Shown here one piece after another: positions 46,654-56,723 of a stretch of DNA of 64,000 nt; position 1 is the first letter of the stretch; each line of letters starts with the position of its first letter. The notes below the pieces were generated by a model, which made no database searches, was not told the origin of the DNA, and worked only from the letters and a program-made list of their open reading frames with translations. A program made the position numbers and the translations under genes. This DNA is from Kiritimatiellota bacterium (GTDB taxonomy: Bacteria; Verrucomicrobiota; Kiritimatiellia; Kiritimatiellales; Tichowtungiaceae): positions 41,361 through 105,360 of the forward strand of contig JACNKZ010000035.1 in NCBI GenBank assembly GCA_014381785.1, in the 5' to 3' direction.

Positions 46654-47091
46654 TCAGGCCCCGGTACTTCCGAAACCGCCCGCACCGCGCGTGGTTTCCG
46701 TGAGTTCCTCGACGAGTTCGTAGTGGATCGGCGAACTGTCAGTGGCAACCAACTGGAACAGGCGTTGCCCTTTTTCGGCGGTAAAGACAAAGTCCTTGAT
46801 GTTGTCGCACGAGGCCATGATTTCCCCGCGGTAGCCGCCGTCGATCAGTCCGATCGAGTTAGACATCCTCAACGGGGTTTTCGAAATGCTCGAGCGCGGA
46901 AAGAGATAGTACGCGCGTCCATCGTCCGGCTCGCAGGAAATGCCGAGTTTGATGAGCTTGGTTTCGCCCGGTTCAAACGTAATGTCTTCCAGAACATAGA
47001 GGTCGAGCCCGGCATCGCCGTCATGAAAATGCCCGTGGTTGCTATAGAGTTCCTGGGCAGTTGGGTTGTGTGGCTTAATCAAAAGTTTCAT
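46654..47091 (-). CDS. dut: dUTP diphosphatase
   Basis: HDGDAGLDLYV, PRSSISKTPLRMSNSIGLIDGGYRGEI, GGFGSTG. Confidence 0.95.
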   Translation of the reverse strand: MKLLIKPHNPTAQELYSNHGHFHDGDAGLDLYVLEDITFEPGETKLIKLGISCEPDDGRAYYLFPRSSISKTPLRMSNSIGLIDGGYRGEIMASCDNIKDFVFTAEKGQRLFQLVATDSSPIHYELVEELTETTRGAGGFGSTGA

Positions 47092-47196
47092 TCGCGGGCT
47101 CCTTGGGTTTAAAACCGTGAATATACGGAAAAAAAAGTGACGTTCAAACCGTTAAAACGCTAGGCTCCCCAAAACAATTTAATTTTGGAGTATAAC

Positions 47197-47775
47197 ATGC
47201 TGAATATTGCGGTTTTTGGGTCCGGATCGGGGTCTAACTATCAGGCGATTGCCGAGGCCATCGCGGCAGGCACGCTCAATGCGCGCATCGCCTGCGTTAT
47301 TGCCGATGTCGAAGACGCCTTCATCCTCGAACGGGCACGAAAAAACGGGCATCCCGCCATCTATCTCGACTGCGCCCCCTTCAAGACCAAGCTCGACGGC
47401 GAAGCCGAGCAGCGTGCCCTGCAGCTTATTGAAGAACACGGCGGCGACTTCATCGCCCTCGCCGGCTTCATGCGGATCGTCAAACCGGGGCTTCTGCGCG
47501 CCTTCGCCGGACGCATCGTAAACATTCACCCCTCGCTGCTGCCGAACTTTCCCGGCCTGGATGCCAGCCGTCAGGCGCTGGAAGCCGGAGCCGCCGAAAC
47601 CGGATGCACCGTTCACTTTGTCGATGAAGGCATCGACACCGGCCCGATCCTCATCCAGAAAAAAGTTCCCGTGCTGGCGGATGACACTGAAGAAAGCCTC
47701 ATGAACCGCATTCACGCGCAGGAACATATCGCTTACCCCGAAGCTCTGCAGAAAATTGCGGCCGGGCATTCCTGA
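47197..47775 (+). CDS. purN: Phosphoribosylglycinamide formyltransferase
   Basis: MLNIAVFGSGSGSNYQAI, NIHPSLLPNFPGLDA, GCTVHFVDEGIDTGPILIQ. Confidence 0.95.
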   Translation: MLNIAVFGSGSGSNYQAIAEAIAAGTLNARIACVIADVEDAFILERARKNGHPAIYLDCAPFKTKLDGEAEQRALQLIEEHGGDFIALAGFMRIVKPGLLRAFAGRIVNIHPSLLPNFPGLDASRQALEAGAAETGCTVHFVDEGIDTGPILIQKKVPVLADDTEESLMNRIHAQEHIAYPEALQKIAAGHS

Positions 47776-47892
47776 TTTTCCAAGATTCGGAAAAAACAGC
47801 TCCAAGGGTTGGGAAATAGTAGATTATGGGACTGACCCAGCCGCCGAAGGCAGAGGCTGGCACTAGTGTGACGGCAACGACCGGAGGGAGTG

Positions 47893-48075
47893 GCAATGAC
47901 GCTAAGTTAAGCCGTTTCAAACTCCGAGTTTCTCACAGAAGGCAACAAAGATAATGAAGGAAAATATCGTCAAAAAGCAATGGCGGCATGCCCCCGAACC
48001 CCTTCGTTCTATTCGTTTCCTTCTGTTAAAAATTTGCTCATTTTCCAGCCACATTGCCTTAACTTAGCGCCATTC
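47893..48075. repeat. Nested inverted-repeat element (CGCTAAGTTAAG outer arms, CAGAAGG...GAAGG inner arms)
   Basis: Outer 47895-47913 versus 48057-48074; inner 47930-47960 versus 48001-48028. Confidence 0.72.
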
Positions 48076-48111
48076 AGGACTAACCCCTTCATCATCGAAG
48101 AAATCCTCTCG

Positions 48112-49044
48112 TCACTGAAAACGCTGAAGAAGCGCTTTGATCCCGCGCTCCTGGAACTGATCACTGTCCCTTAGCTCTTGTTTGTTTTTCGAGTACCACT
48201 GCAGTGCATTTTTTACGGTGTCGCTGAAAAATGCGTCTGTCAGCCCATTTGCGTCGCGGTATTTGCCGGATTTATTCGGAGTGAATTCATCCTTCAACCG
48301 GAGGAGATATCCCAGCCGTCTCGCGACGAAGTATCCGATATTTAAATTATTTCTCGGCAGTTCAGCGAGAATTCTGAACCCGGTGAAGGTCATCAGCCGC
48401 TTGTTCTGCAAGCTGAGAGAGTGAAGACGATAGTCTTTATCGGTCGTTAAGTTGAATGCCCGGCAGCGCGGCAGACCCCTCTCATGGAGAAGGATGATCT
48501 CACAGGCAAGCGGCATATATTCGTCTATTTCGCATCGGCTCAACAAGGCTGACGCCGCCGCTCTGCGCACCTCAAGGTCTTCCTCCTTGTTCAGTGCCAT
48601 GACAAGCAGCACATCTTCTGCATCAGGATACCATTGGCTGTTCACCATCGTTCCAATAAGAACGCTCTGTTCAAGCTTGTCAGATGATTGCCGGAGGAGG
48701 TTCAGCAGAACCGATGCTTTGCTCCAATCATCCGCAGGGTACATGTGATGCTGCCAAGCCTCGACAGCCATCAGGTACGCTCTATCCTGCGGCTCTAAGT
48801 CATCATTATTCCAGGGGGTCGCTCCCCAGGGATTGATATAGTGGTCCGGCTGATAGGTAACGCGCGTTTTCAGGAGGCCGGGAACGATCTCTGCAAAAGG
48901 CATGTTTTTTGCTTGGGCAACCAGTGCATTCCGTTCCTCCGCAGAGAGGCCTGGCTGAGCCCAGGCGCTCTGGATGTCCAGTTCGGCACCCCTTGCCGGC
49001 GATACGCTGAATATCAGCAGGATCAACGTGATCATTGGCTTCAT
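48112..49044 (-). CDS. Secreted HEAT-repeat-like hypothetical protein
   Basis: Signal peptide MKPMITLILLIFSVSPARGA and helical repeats; start moved inside ORF 48112-49173. Confidence 0.6.
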   Translation of the reverse strand: MKPMITLILLIFSVSPARGAELDIQSAWAQPGLSAEERNALVAQAKNMPFAEIVPGLLKTRVTYQPDHYINPWGATPWNNDDLEPQDRAYLMAVEAWQHHMYPADDWSKASVLLNLLRQSSDKLEQSVLIGTMVNSQWYPDAEDVLLVMALNKEEDLEVRRAAASALLSRCEIDEYMPLACEIILLHERGLPRCRAFNLTTDKDYRLHSLSLQNKRLMTFTGFRILAELPRNNLNIGYFVARRLGYLLRLKDEFTPNKSGKYRDANGLTDAFFSDTVKNALQWYSKNKQELRDSDQFQERGIKALLQRFQ

Positions 49045-49261
49045 GGATACGAAAAAAGAAAAAGGGGTCACTCCGCTCCGACGTCTCGTTAGTTTTTGAC
49101 TTGATTCGTTGTTTTGTTTTTCAGATCCCACAGAAGACCTTCCGTTGATTACTCCATGGCCCGAACATAACAAAAAAAAGTTCTACGTGACACCCCTTTT
49201 AAGGCGGGTTGTAATCCACTCAATTCGCACGCCTGTTTTCATTTCTATTTAAAACCAGCGT

Positions 49262-49732
49262 TTAAAATGAGGCTGATTTTTTTGCGTAGTCTGTTGAATA
49301 CATGAATGCCTTCATTTTCCTGCGTTGCAGAATGATGACTGGCGTGAGAATGATCATGAAAAGACAGAAAAGAAGCGCATACGGCAAAATTGTTCGGATA
49401 CCGAACGCATATAAACATCCAGAAATAATGGCGCATGGAGCGGCAAGAAATATTCCAATTTTACTGCCGTATGACGCTGCCAGCCGTATTGATTCCTCCC
49501 TTTCCAGTGGGGTTAGATTTTTGGATATATCACGGATGTCTTTACCTGACAGAAGTGTGTTTAGACCCCAGCAAATTAAGAACAACGGAATCTGAGCGAG
49601 TAAAAAACAAAACATCAGTTGTCGGTCTTCGGTGTATGAGAAAATCAAGGCCCTCACATACATGATGAGTGCGAAAATCCATAGGATGATGTGTTTTATA
49701 TTTTTTGTTTTTACTCTCATATCTTTAGCCAA
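49262..49732 (-). CDS. Small membrane protein, unknown
   Basis: 156 aa with four hydrophobic segments. Confidence 0.5.
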   Translation of the reverse strand: MAKDMRVKTKNIKHIILWIFALIMYVRALIFSYTEDRQLMFCFLLAQIPLFLICWGLNTLLSGKDIRDISKNLTPLEREESIRLAASYGSKIGIFLAAPCAIISGCLYAFGIRTILPYALLFCLFMIILTPVIILQRRKMKAFMYSTDYAKKSASF

Positions 49733-49836
49733 CGTTTGAAAGAAGCCTCGTGATGTGTGCTTTCGAAGAGACGACGAGCGTCATCAACGCAGGCTCGCTT
49801 GACGGGTTCGATTTTTATTTCATGCTCATCTTTTTT

Positions 49837-49897
49837 GACAGGATTACAGGATGAACAGGATTTTAATTTCCCATCCAGTCGATCCTGTAATCCTGTC
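49837..49897. repeat. Family B miniature hairpin
   Basis: GACAGGATTACAGGATGAACAGGATTTT ... GATCCTGTAATCCTGTC. Confidence 0.8.
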
Positions 49898-50201
49898 TGA
49901 AATTCTTCCTGTATGGTTTCTAGGGGTGAGCTGATTTATGTTTTTTATGCAATCAAACAGTATATAAGTGGAAAACGTTCCACATATGACCCTAAACCGG
50001 GGTCATGATACATAGGCTTCCAACCATTGGAAAAAGAAATGTATATTTTTCCAATGCTTGGAAAATGATCTCACACGAAGGCACAGAGCCACCAAGAAAG
50101 TTTCAAGTGTTCGCAATCCGCCTCTTCCCATCTGTATTACTATCCGTCAACTTCTCATTTTTCATGCACGTTTTTGCAGGAGCTCTATCCTTTTGAAGAT
50201 C

Positions 50202-50284
50202 AGGCAGAATAATTTTTGGGCAGAATGATGGATGATAGAAACAAAGCTAGGCCTGAATCATTCTGCCTCAAAATCATTCTGCCT
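50202..50284. repeat. Family A miniature hairpin element
   Basis: AGGCAGAATAATTTTTGGGCAGAATGAT (50202-50229) versus AATCATTCTGCCTCAAAATCATTCTGCCT (50256-50284). Confidence 0.85.
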
Positions 50285-50450
50285 GTTTTGCTTTTGTTTG
50301 GTTGCGGTTCACCGTGATTCACCATGACTTTGCCGCGCTAGGTCAATTAGTGGGCAGGCAGCTCTACCCGCCTACAGCGTTACACGCAGTGTTTCGGGCA
50401 GGTAGCGTTGCAGGCGGGAATAGACTTCCAACCATTGGAAAAATCAGGCT

Positions 50451-51890
50451 ATGCTCCAAGGCATGAAAGCCAAACGAATCGTTTTTGCACTTCTCGCGCT
50501 TCTCGTTTTTCCAACCCTTGGAAAAAGTGAGGATAATTTTTCCAATCCGCCTCCGCAGGAACGCTCCGGCATGACAGGAGTTCGGAGCTCCGCTCTGGTT
50601 TATCAAATTCCGATTGAGAATCAGATTGAACCCGCCCTGCTGTACGTCATCCGCCGCGGCGTGGCCGAGGCCTCCAAGGTCGACGCCGACGCCATCATCT
50701 TTACCATGGACACGCCCGGCGGGCGTGTGGACGTCACCCGCGATATTCTCGAAATCATCCGCGAAATCGACGTGCCGGTTTATACCTTCGTTGAGCGCGA
50801 TGCCTACTCCGCCGGAGCCATCATCGCGCTGGCCACCCCGCACATCTACATGGCACCCGGCAGCGTAATCGGTGCGGCCACCCCCATTCTGATGGGGCCG
50901 ACCGGCGGCGTGCAGGATCTCAACGAAGATGTCGGCGAAAAAATGAAATCCGGCGTCGCCGCCATGGTGCGCGCCGCCGCCGAACAGGGCGGACACAGCC
51001 CGGAACTGGCCGAAGCCATGGTGCGGCGCGAAACGGAATATAAAATCGGCACCAACATCGTCAGCAAAGCGGGTGAACTGCTCACCCTGACCGCCAGCGA
51101 GGCCGAAGGCGTTCTCTCTGAGGGCACGGTTGAAGACCTGGATGCCCTGCTCGAAGCCATCGGACTTCCCGGCGCGGAAATTAAAAAACTGGAAGTCACT
51201 CCGGCCGAAAAACTGGCCCGCGTGATCGCCGCCATCGCCCCCATCCTGCTGATGATCGGTCTGGGCGGAATTTATCTGGAAATCAAAACGCCCGGCGTTG
51301 GACTTCCCGGGATTACCGGCGCGGCGGCGCTGGTTCTCTTTTTCTTCGGGCATCACATTGCCGGGCTGGCCGGCATGGAGGACGTGGTCATTTTCATCAT
51401 CGGGTTCACCCTGCTCTTTATCGAGGTGTTCATCACACCCGGCTTCGGCGTGCTCGGCATCAGTGGCATCGCACTGATTCTCGTTTCTCTGCTCAACGCC
51501 ATGAGCTGGCAGGTGCCCGGCGAAATCCTGCCCGCCTTCTCCGGCGGCGGAGCCACCATTCAGCACGCCATCACCAATCTGGCGCTCGGAATGGCCGGAA
51601 CGGTCGTTTTGGCCGTAGCCGCCGGACGGTTCCTGCCAAAATCACGCGTCGTGCGCCCACTGGTTCTTTCTCAAAGCACCGACCGTGCAAGCGGCTTTAG
51701 CGCCGCACACGATCACAGCGAACTGCTCGGCAAAGAAGGCGTTGCGGAAATGAACCTCCATCCGGCAGGCCGGGCGCTCTTCGACGGACAGCTCGTCAAT
51801 GTGATCACCCACGGGGAGTTCATCGAAAAAGGCTCCGCCATCAAAGTGGTCGAAGCCCATGGAAGCCGCATTGTGGTTGAAACGGCTTAA
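50451..51890 (+). CDS. NfeD-family membrane protein with ClpP-class serine protease domain
   Basis: FTMDTPGGRVDVTRDILEII, RDAYSAGAIIALATPHIYMAPGSVIGAA, NfeD TM block and C-terminal OB-like domain. Confidence 0.93.
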   Translation: MLQGMKAKRIVFALLALLVFPTLGKSEDNFSNPPPQERSGMTGVRSSALVYQIPIENQIEPALLYVIRRGVAEASKVDADAIIFTMDTPGGRVDVTRDILEIIREIDVPVYTFVERDAYSAGAIIALATPHIYMAPGSVIGAATPILMGPTGGVQDLNEDVGEKMKSGVAAMVRAAAEQGGHSPELAEAMVRRETEYKIGTNIVSKAGELLTLTASEAEGVLSEGTVEDLDALLEAIGLPGAEIKKLEVTPAEKLARVIAAIAPILLMIGLGGIYLEIKTPGVGLPGITGAAALVLFFFGHHIAGLAGMEDVVIFIIGFTLLFIEVFITPGFGVLGISGIALILVSLLNAMSWQVPGEILPAFSGGGATIQHAITNLALGMAGTVVLAVAAGRFLPKSRVVRPLVLSQSTDRASGFSAAHDHSELLGKEGVAEMNLHPAGRALFDGQLVNVITHGEFIEKGSAIKVVEAHGSRIVVETA

Positions 51891-52137
51891 AAAGGCTCTT
51901 CGTCATTTTGAATGGCTGATATTCAAGAAACTTCATATTTTCACCACCCGCTTCGCTAGAGGGGCTTCCGAGAAAGTCAGAGCAAATGAAACGTGGGGTA
52001 TGTGACTCTCCACCTCGGAGCCTCTCTAACTTCCTCTAACGAAGTGGGTGGTAGAAATCTTTATGTCCGCGCAAAGTAGCGAAGTGCCCTCCTGCAACGC
52101 CCTGCCCGCAGTGCTACAGCGTTGCAGGCGGGTGTTG

Positions 52138-53307
52138 CTAGCGGGGAAGTTTGATTTTCTTGCGCAGGTAGGTGGGAATATCGAGGTCTTCGCCATTCCA
52201 GATGGTTCGTTCGGCACCGCCGAATGCTTTGGAGCGCGGCTTGAGCACTCCGGCCAGCTCGCCCTGCCCGCTGATATGGCCCGTGGAGTCTTCCACTAGC
52301 GGCTCTTTCCAGGATTCAGCCGCCAGCACAATGGCCGCGAGCCGTCCGGTAAAGGCGGGGTCGGTGGCAACACCCATTTTTACCCAGCACGTTTCATTCT
52401 CCGGCGAAACGCCGTCTACAATCTGCTGCACTTCGGACAGCCGCAGGTCATCGCCGCCAGTAATGCCGACGATCATGCCGGGAGAATTTTCAAACACGGC
52501 GCCGTCTTCGGCCAGCGGATGAGAACGCAGCATTTCCACCAACTCAGCGGCGCGATCGTCGCCCGTCGCAACGGCGCAGGAGAAGCGGCAGGTTGCGTCG
52601 CAGTGACGAAGCAGTGTGTGCAGCGTTGCGAAATCGAGGTTGCAAACACCGCCGGTTTCAGTAAGCAGCCGCCAGAGGCCGACCACTCCCGCAGCCAGTG
52701 TGCGGCCGGACCGCTCAAGACTGTCTTCAAGCAGCGCATCGCCGTCCGGCTGAATACGGCTGTTGGGCATCTGAATGATGGCGTCCGCATACGCGCGCAG
52801 ACGGCGCAGGCTGTTATGCGCCTTGCCGCGCACCACGCCGCCTTCGAACTTAAAAGGGAACAGGGTGAAAAAGATGGTGTTGGCCCCGGCGTTGCGGGCC
52901 ATCCGCGCAACCACAGGAGCCGCGCCGCCGCCAAAGCCACCGCCGAGCCCGACCACAACCAGCAAAAGATCCACCCCGCTGAGCAGCGCATCAATCGGCT
53001 TGCCCGCTTTTTCGGCGCAGCGGCGGCCGGTTTCCATATCGCCGCCTGCACTCAACCCGTCGGTGACGCCCTTGCCGGCATCCAGCCGGGTTTCGATGTG
53101 GGCACAGGTCTCCAAGGTTTGGAAATCGCAGTCCATCACGGCGAATTCCATGCTGGCCGGCGCGCGCGGAGCAATCCGTGCGATGGTCGAACAACCGGCT
53201 CCGCCGAGCCCGAGAACCAGAATCCTCCGCAATCCGCGACTGGGCTGTTCAATATTCAATGTGTCAACATTCAAGATGCATGCCCTCCCCAAAGCTTGGA
53301 GAACCAC
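52138..53307 (-). CDS. ftsZ: Divergent FtsZ
   Basis: RILVLGLGGAGCSTIARI, LGGGFGGGAAPVVARMAR, CNLDFATL, C-terminal LDIPTYLRKKIKLPR; directly downstream of ftsA. The true start is uncertain. Confidence 0.85.
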   Translation of the reverse strand: MVLQALGRACILNVDTLNIEQPSRGLRRILVLGLGGAGCSTIARIAPRAPASMEFAVMDCDFQTLETCAHIETRLDAGKGVTDGLSAGGDMETGRRCAEKAGKPIDALLSGVDLLLVVVGLGGGFGGGAAPVVARMARNAGANTIFFTLFPFKFEGGVVRGKAHNSLRRLRAYADAIIQMPNSRIQPDGDALLEDSLERSGRTLAAGVVGLWRLLTETGGVCNLDFATLHTLLRHCDATCRFSCAVATGDDRAAELVEMLRSHPLAEDGAVFENSPGMIVGITGGDDLRLSEVQQIVDGVSPENETCWVKMGVATDPAFTGRLAAIVLAAESWKEPLVEDSTGHISGQGELAGVLKPRSKAFGGAERTIWNGEDLDIPTYLRKKIKLPR

Positions 53308-54500
53308 TGACGTAAGCGGGAAGCCTCTTTCGGCGCGGCGCTCTGCTGATCTGCGGCGTAGCGCACCGCGCCGATGACGGCGGCAAAACGGGCGCCCTCC
53401 TTTTTCGTGGAAACGCCGACGCAGTCATAGATCTTGCCGATCTGAGCCGGCGCATTGAATACCTGCTGCGCCAGATCAACGGCGCCATCGAGAGCCGATC
53501 CGCCGCCGGTCAGAACAACACCCGCATTGAGCACACCCGAAAGGCCGTTGTCTTCGATCTGATCCGCAATCAGACGGAAGGTTTCCTTCATCCGGGCGTT
53601 GATGATCGTGTGCAGTGTGACGGAACGAACAACACGCCCGCTGAATCCGCCTTCCGCCGGAACAGAAAACGACTGTTCGCCCGCCATGGCATTAATGACC
53701 GCGTTGCCGGATTCTTTTTTGAGCGCTTCAGCCTGCCGGCGGTTGATGTTCAGTCCGGAACAGATGTCTTCGGTTACATGGCTGCCGCCGACGGCAATGG
53801 AGCCGGCCAGCTTGACGATGCCTCCGTTATACACCACGAAATCGGTGGTTCCGCCGCCGAGATCGATGACCACCGCTCCGGCGCGTTTTTGTTCAGGGGT
53901 CAACACGGCCAGCGCGGAGCAGAAGCCGGCGAACGCCGCATCGGCGCAGGTGACCGGAACGGCCTGCAGAAGTTTTTTGAGGTTTTCAACCGTTGAGCGC
54001 CGGCCGTGAATGAGCAGCATGCCCACTTTTAAATCCTGAGCGAGCATCCCTTCGGGATTCACAATTCCGCCGCGCCCATCCACTTCGAAGGTCTGCTGAA
54101 GGGTGTGCAGGCGAATCCGGTCATCTGCCAGCGGCACCTTGCGGGCAACCTCCAGCGCATGGTCGATGTCATCGGCCGTAATCTCCCCGCCGGTCTCCTC
54201 GTATTCATTGAGAATAGGAATCCCCGCCTGATGCAGGCGGCTTTCCGCGCGGCCGCCGGATGCCGCCAAATAGATACTTTCGCCGATCGCACGGTGCGCG
54301 GTGGCTTCCGCTTCTTCAAGTGCGCGGCGCACGGCATTGAGCGCGAGTTCAAAGTCGATAATCTCACCCTTATGAACTCCGCGTGACTCGCTTTCGCCGA
54401 GGCCGGCAACCATCAGCCCGCCGTCTTCGCGCAGCTCACCCATCAGCACTTTTACGGTGGTGGTGCCAATTTCCAGAGCAGTAATGAGCGGAGCGGACAT
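53271..54500 (-). CDS. ftsA: Cell division protein FtsA
   Basis: ITALEIGTTTVKVLMGEL, VVIDLGGGTTDFVVYNGG, GVVLTGGGSALDG. Confidence 0.93.
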   Translation of the reverse strand: MSAPLITALEIGTTTVKVLMGELREDGGLMVAGLGESESRGVHKGEIIDFELALNAVRRALEEAEATAHRAIGESIYLAASGGRAESRLHQAGIPILNEYEETGGEITADDIDHALEVARKVPLADDRIRLHTLQQTFEVDGRGGIVNPEGMLAQDLKVGMLLIHGRRSTVENLKKLLQAVPVTCADAAFAGFCSALAVLTPEQKRAGAVVIDLGGGTTDFVVYNGGIVKLAGSIAVGGSHVTEDICSGLNINRRQAEALKKESGNAVINAMAGEQSFSVPAEGGFSGRVVRSVTLHTIINARMKETFRLIADQIEDNGLSGVLNAGVVLTGGGSALDGAVDLAQQVFNAPAQIGKIYDCVGVSTKKEGARFAAVIGAVRYAADQQSAAPKEASRLRQWFSKLWGGHAS

Positions 54501-54513
54501 ACGGGAAAATCCT

Positions 54514-55329
54514 TTAGTAATCAGTGGTCGGCACGTTGAGTCCGTCCGGTGTCAGGTCGACGGTTTTAATGCGGCGCCCCTGCTCACGGGCGATTTCCAT
54601 TACCCGGGCGAGACGAATCAGCTTTTCTCTAGCCGCCTGGCGGGGAAAGCGGGCATTGATGTTGCCGGTCAGCGTGGCGGTGATGTGATCCGGATAGCGC
54701 AGGTCAAACCGTTCGAACCCAATCTGACTGGAAAATCGCATGGCGTCACAGGTCGTAAGAAGTTCCAGAGCGTACTGCACCCCGGGGTCCGTGATCTGCT
54801 CTCCGGGCCGCAACTGGTCAAGCTTCACCCCTTCGATCAGCGGAAGTGCCTGCCCGGTGCGCGTGGGCGGCAGAACCACACCTTCGCGGTCGATCAGAAA
54901 CGGCACGGAGCGCCATTTCCAGCTCACCTGCGCCACCGCCGTCCGCTCGCTTACATCCACAACGAGCGTGTCGGGCAGCTTGCGCTGAATACGGACAGAC
55001 TGCACCAGCGGCACCGCTTCCAGATCCGCCTGCAGGGTATCAAAGTCGACATCAAACAGATTCACCCCGGTTTCGAGCTTGGCATATTCCATCAGCTGCG
55101 AAGAGGAAAGCCGGCCGTCGGAACGGATCAATATGTGTTTGAGCTCAAAATAGGGATTGCGGGAAAAAAACAGAGAACCGGTATAGGCCAGCGCCTGAAA
55201 AACGCCGAACAGCACAACCAAACCAAAAACAACCGTAAGAGAAATCAGGATCCCACGCCGGGCGGCCGTCTCTTTTGACGCCTTGGTTCGTGCGTGATAT
55301 CTGCGTTTGGTTCCTCGTTTAGCCGCCAT
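54514..55329 (-). CDS. ftsQ: FtsQ/DivIB-type POTRA protein
   Basis: Single TM, POTRA-like FELKHILIRSDGRLSSSQLMEY, VRIQRKLPDTLVVDVSERTAVA; between ddl and ftsA. Confidence 0.85.
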   Translation of the reverse strand: MAAKRGTKRRYHARTKASKETAARRGILISLTVVFGLVVLFGVFQALAYTGSLFFSRNPYFELKHILIRSDGRLSSSQLMEYAKLETGVNLFDVDFDTLQADLEAVPLVQSVRIQRKLPDTLVVDVSERTAVAQVSWKWRSVPFLIDREGVVLPPTRTGQALPLIEGVKLDQLRPGEQITDPGVQYALELLTTCDAMRFSSQIGFERFDLRYPDHITATLTGNINARFPRQAAREKLIRLARVMEIAREQGRRIKTVDLTPDGLNVPTTDY

Positions 55330-55363
55330 AGTTTGAAACTCCGTATGCTAATGCTTCCCGCTT

Positions 55364-56263
55364 TTATAAGGAAGCCGTCCGCATGATTCGATCACAAAGC
55401 ACAGGAAAGTCGATTCCGGCCGCCGCCGCCGCTTTCGGAAGCAGGCTGTGGGAGGTAAAGCCGGGGATCGTGTTGAGCTCCAGAACGAACAGATCCCCCG
55501 CCGGTGTCATGCGGAAATCAACCCGCCCGAACCCGCGCGCGCCGAGTGCCTCGAAGGTCTTCCGGGCCATTGCCTGCATCTCCGCCGTCTTTTCCGGACT
55601 CAGCTCGGCAGGCACAATATAGCGCGTCGTATCCACTTCATACTTCGCGGCGTAATCATACCACTCCCCGGCGGGAAAAATTTCAACCACCGGAAGCACC
55701 TCGCTATCCACAATGCCGACCGTGAATTCGCGCCCCGGAATAAACCGCTGCACCATCGCCTCTTCGTCATGCGTCAACGCTTCAGTAAACGCCGCATCCC
55801 AATCGGACTCGTCAAAAACCAGATGACACCCAACGCTCGACCCCTCACGCGGCGGTTTCACCACTACCGGCAGCGTCAACGTACGCGCCTGACCGGCCAC
55901 CAGCGTTTCGCTCTCGGGCACCGGCACACCCGCCTTCAGCAGACACTGTTCGGTCAAAAGTTTATCAAACGCGATCCGGCTGGCTTCCACCCCGGCACCG
56001 ACATACGGAAGCTTCAGTTCCTCCAGTCGGGCCTGAGATCCGCCGTCCTCGCCGAATGTTCCGTGCAACGCGATAAAAACCGCCTCAACGCCGTTGGGAA
56101 CCGTGAAATCAGGCGCCGTGACGTCGATTTCGGTCACGTCGTAACCGGTTTCGCGCAAGCCCGCCGCAATCGCCGCGCCCGATACCAGCGAAACCTCGCG
56201 CTCGGCGGAAATTCCGCCCTTTAACACCGCAACCTGCCTGAATTGTTTAATCGCAGCCTCCAT
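55364..56263 (-). CDS. ddl: D-alanine--D-alanine ligase
   Basis: VAVLKGGISAEREVSLVSG, PLVVKPPREGSSVG-type ATP-grasp block, LELNTIPGFTSHSLLPKAA. Confidence 0.95.
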   Translation of the reverse strand: MEAAIKQFRQVAVLKGGISAEREVSLVSGAAIAAGLRETGYDVTEIDVTAPDFTVPNGVEAVFIALHGTFGEDGGSQARLEELKLPYVGAGVEASRIAFDKLLTEQCLLKAGVPVPESETLVAGQARTLTLPVVVKPPREGSSVGCHLVFDESDWDAAFTEALTHDEEAMVQRFIPGREFTVGIVDSEVLPVVEIFPAGEWYDYAAKYEVDTTRYIVPAELSPEKTAEMQAMARKTFEALGARGFGRVDFRMTPAGDLFVLELNTIPGFTSHSLLPKAAAAAGIDFPVLCDRIMRTASL

Positions 56264-56360
56264 AAGGCATACAGACTAGACCAACCATTAAATGCCGTCA
56301 TGAAAATTCGTCCGGCAGCATCAAAAACAATACCCGACTATTCCGATTGTTTTCCTTGCC

Positions 56361-56381
56361 ATATACCCTATGGGGGTATAC
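56361..56381. promoter_or_regulatory. CsoR-type operator-like palindrome
   Basis: ATATACCCTATGGGGGTATAC immediately upstream of a CsoR-family gene. Confidence 0.75.
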
Positions 56382-56390
56382 AAGAGGGCC

Positions 56391-56660
56391 ATGAAAACAA
56401 CACACACAGAGACCCTCAACCGCCTCTCACGGGTCGCCGGTCAGGTGCAGGGCATCCGCCGCATGGTGGAAGAGGAAAAATACTGCATCGACATTATAAC
56501 CCAGATTCAGGCCGCCCGCTCGGCTCTCCGTTCCGTTGAAATGCAGATTCTCCAGAAACACATGCATCACTGCGTCAGCAGCGCTGTCGAATCCGGCAAC
56601 AAGAAGGAAAGCGATGAGAAGCTGGAAGAACTGCTATGCGTAATGAAAAAGCAATATTAG
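56391..56660 (+). CDS. CsoR/FrmR-family metal-sensing repressor
   Basis: RLSRVAGQVQGIRRMVEEEKYCIDIITQIQAARSAL with HHC residues. Confidence 0.93.
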   Translation: MKTTHTETLNRLSRVAGQVQGIRRMVEEEKYCIDIITQIQAARSALRSVEMQILQKHMHHCVSSAVESGNKKESDEKLEELLCVMKKQY

Positions 56661-56723
56661 GGAATGGAATGTTGGAGTGATGGATTTTTGGAATATTGGA
56701 CTCATAGAAAAAGGAGGAAGAGG

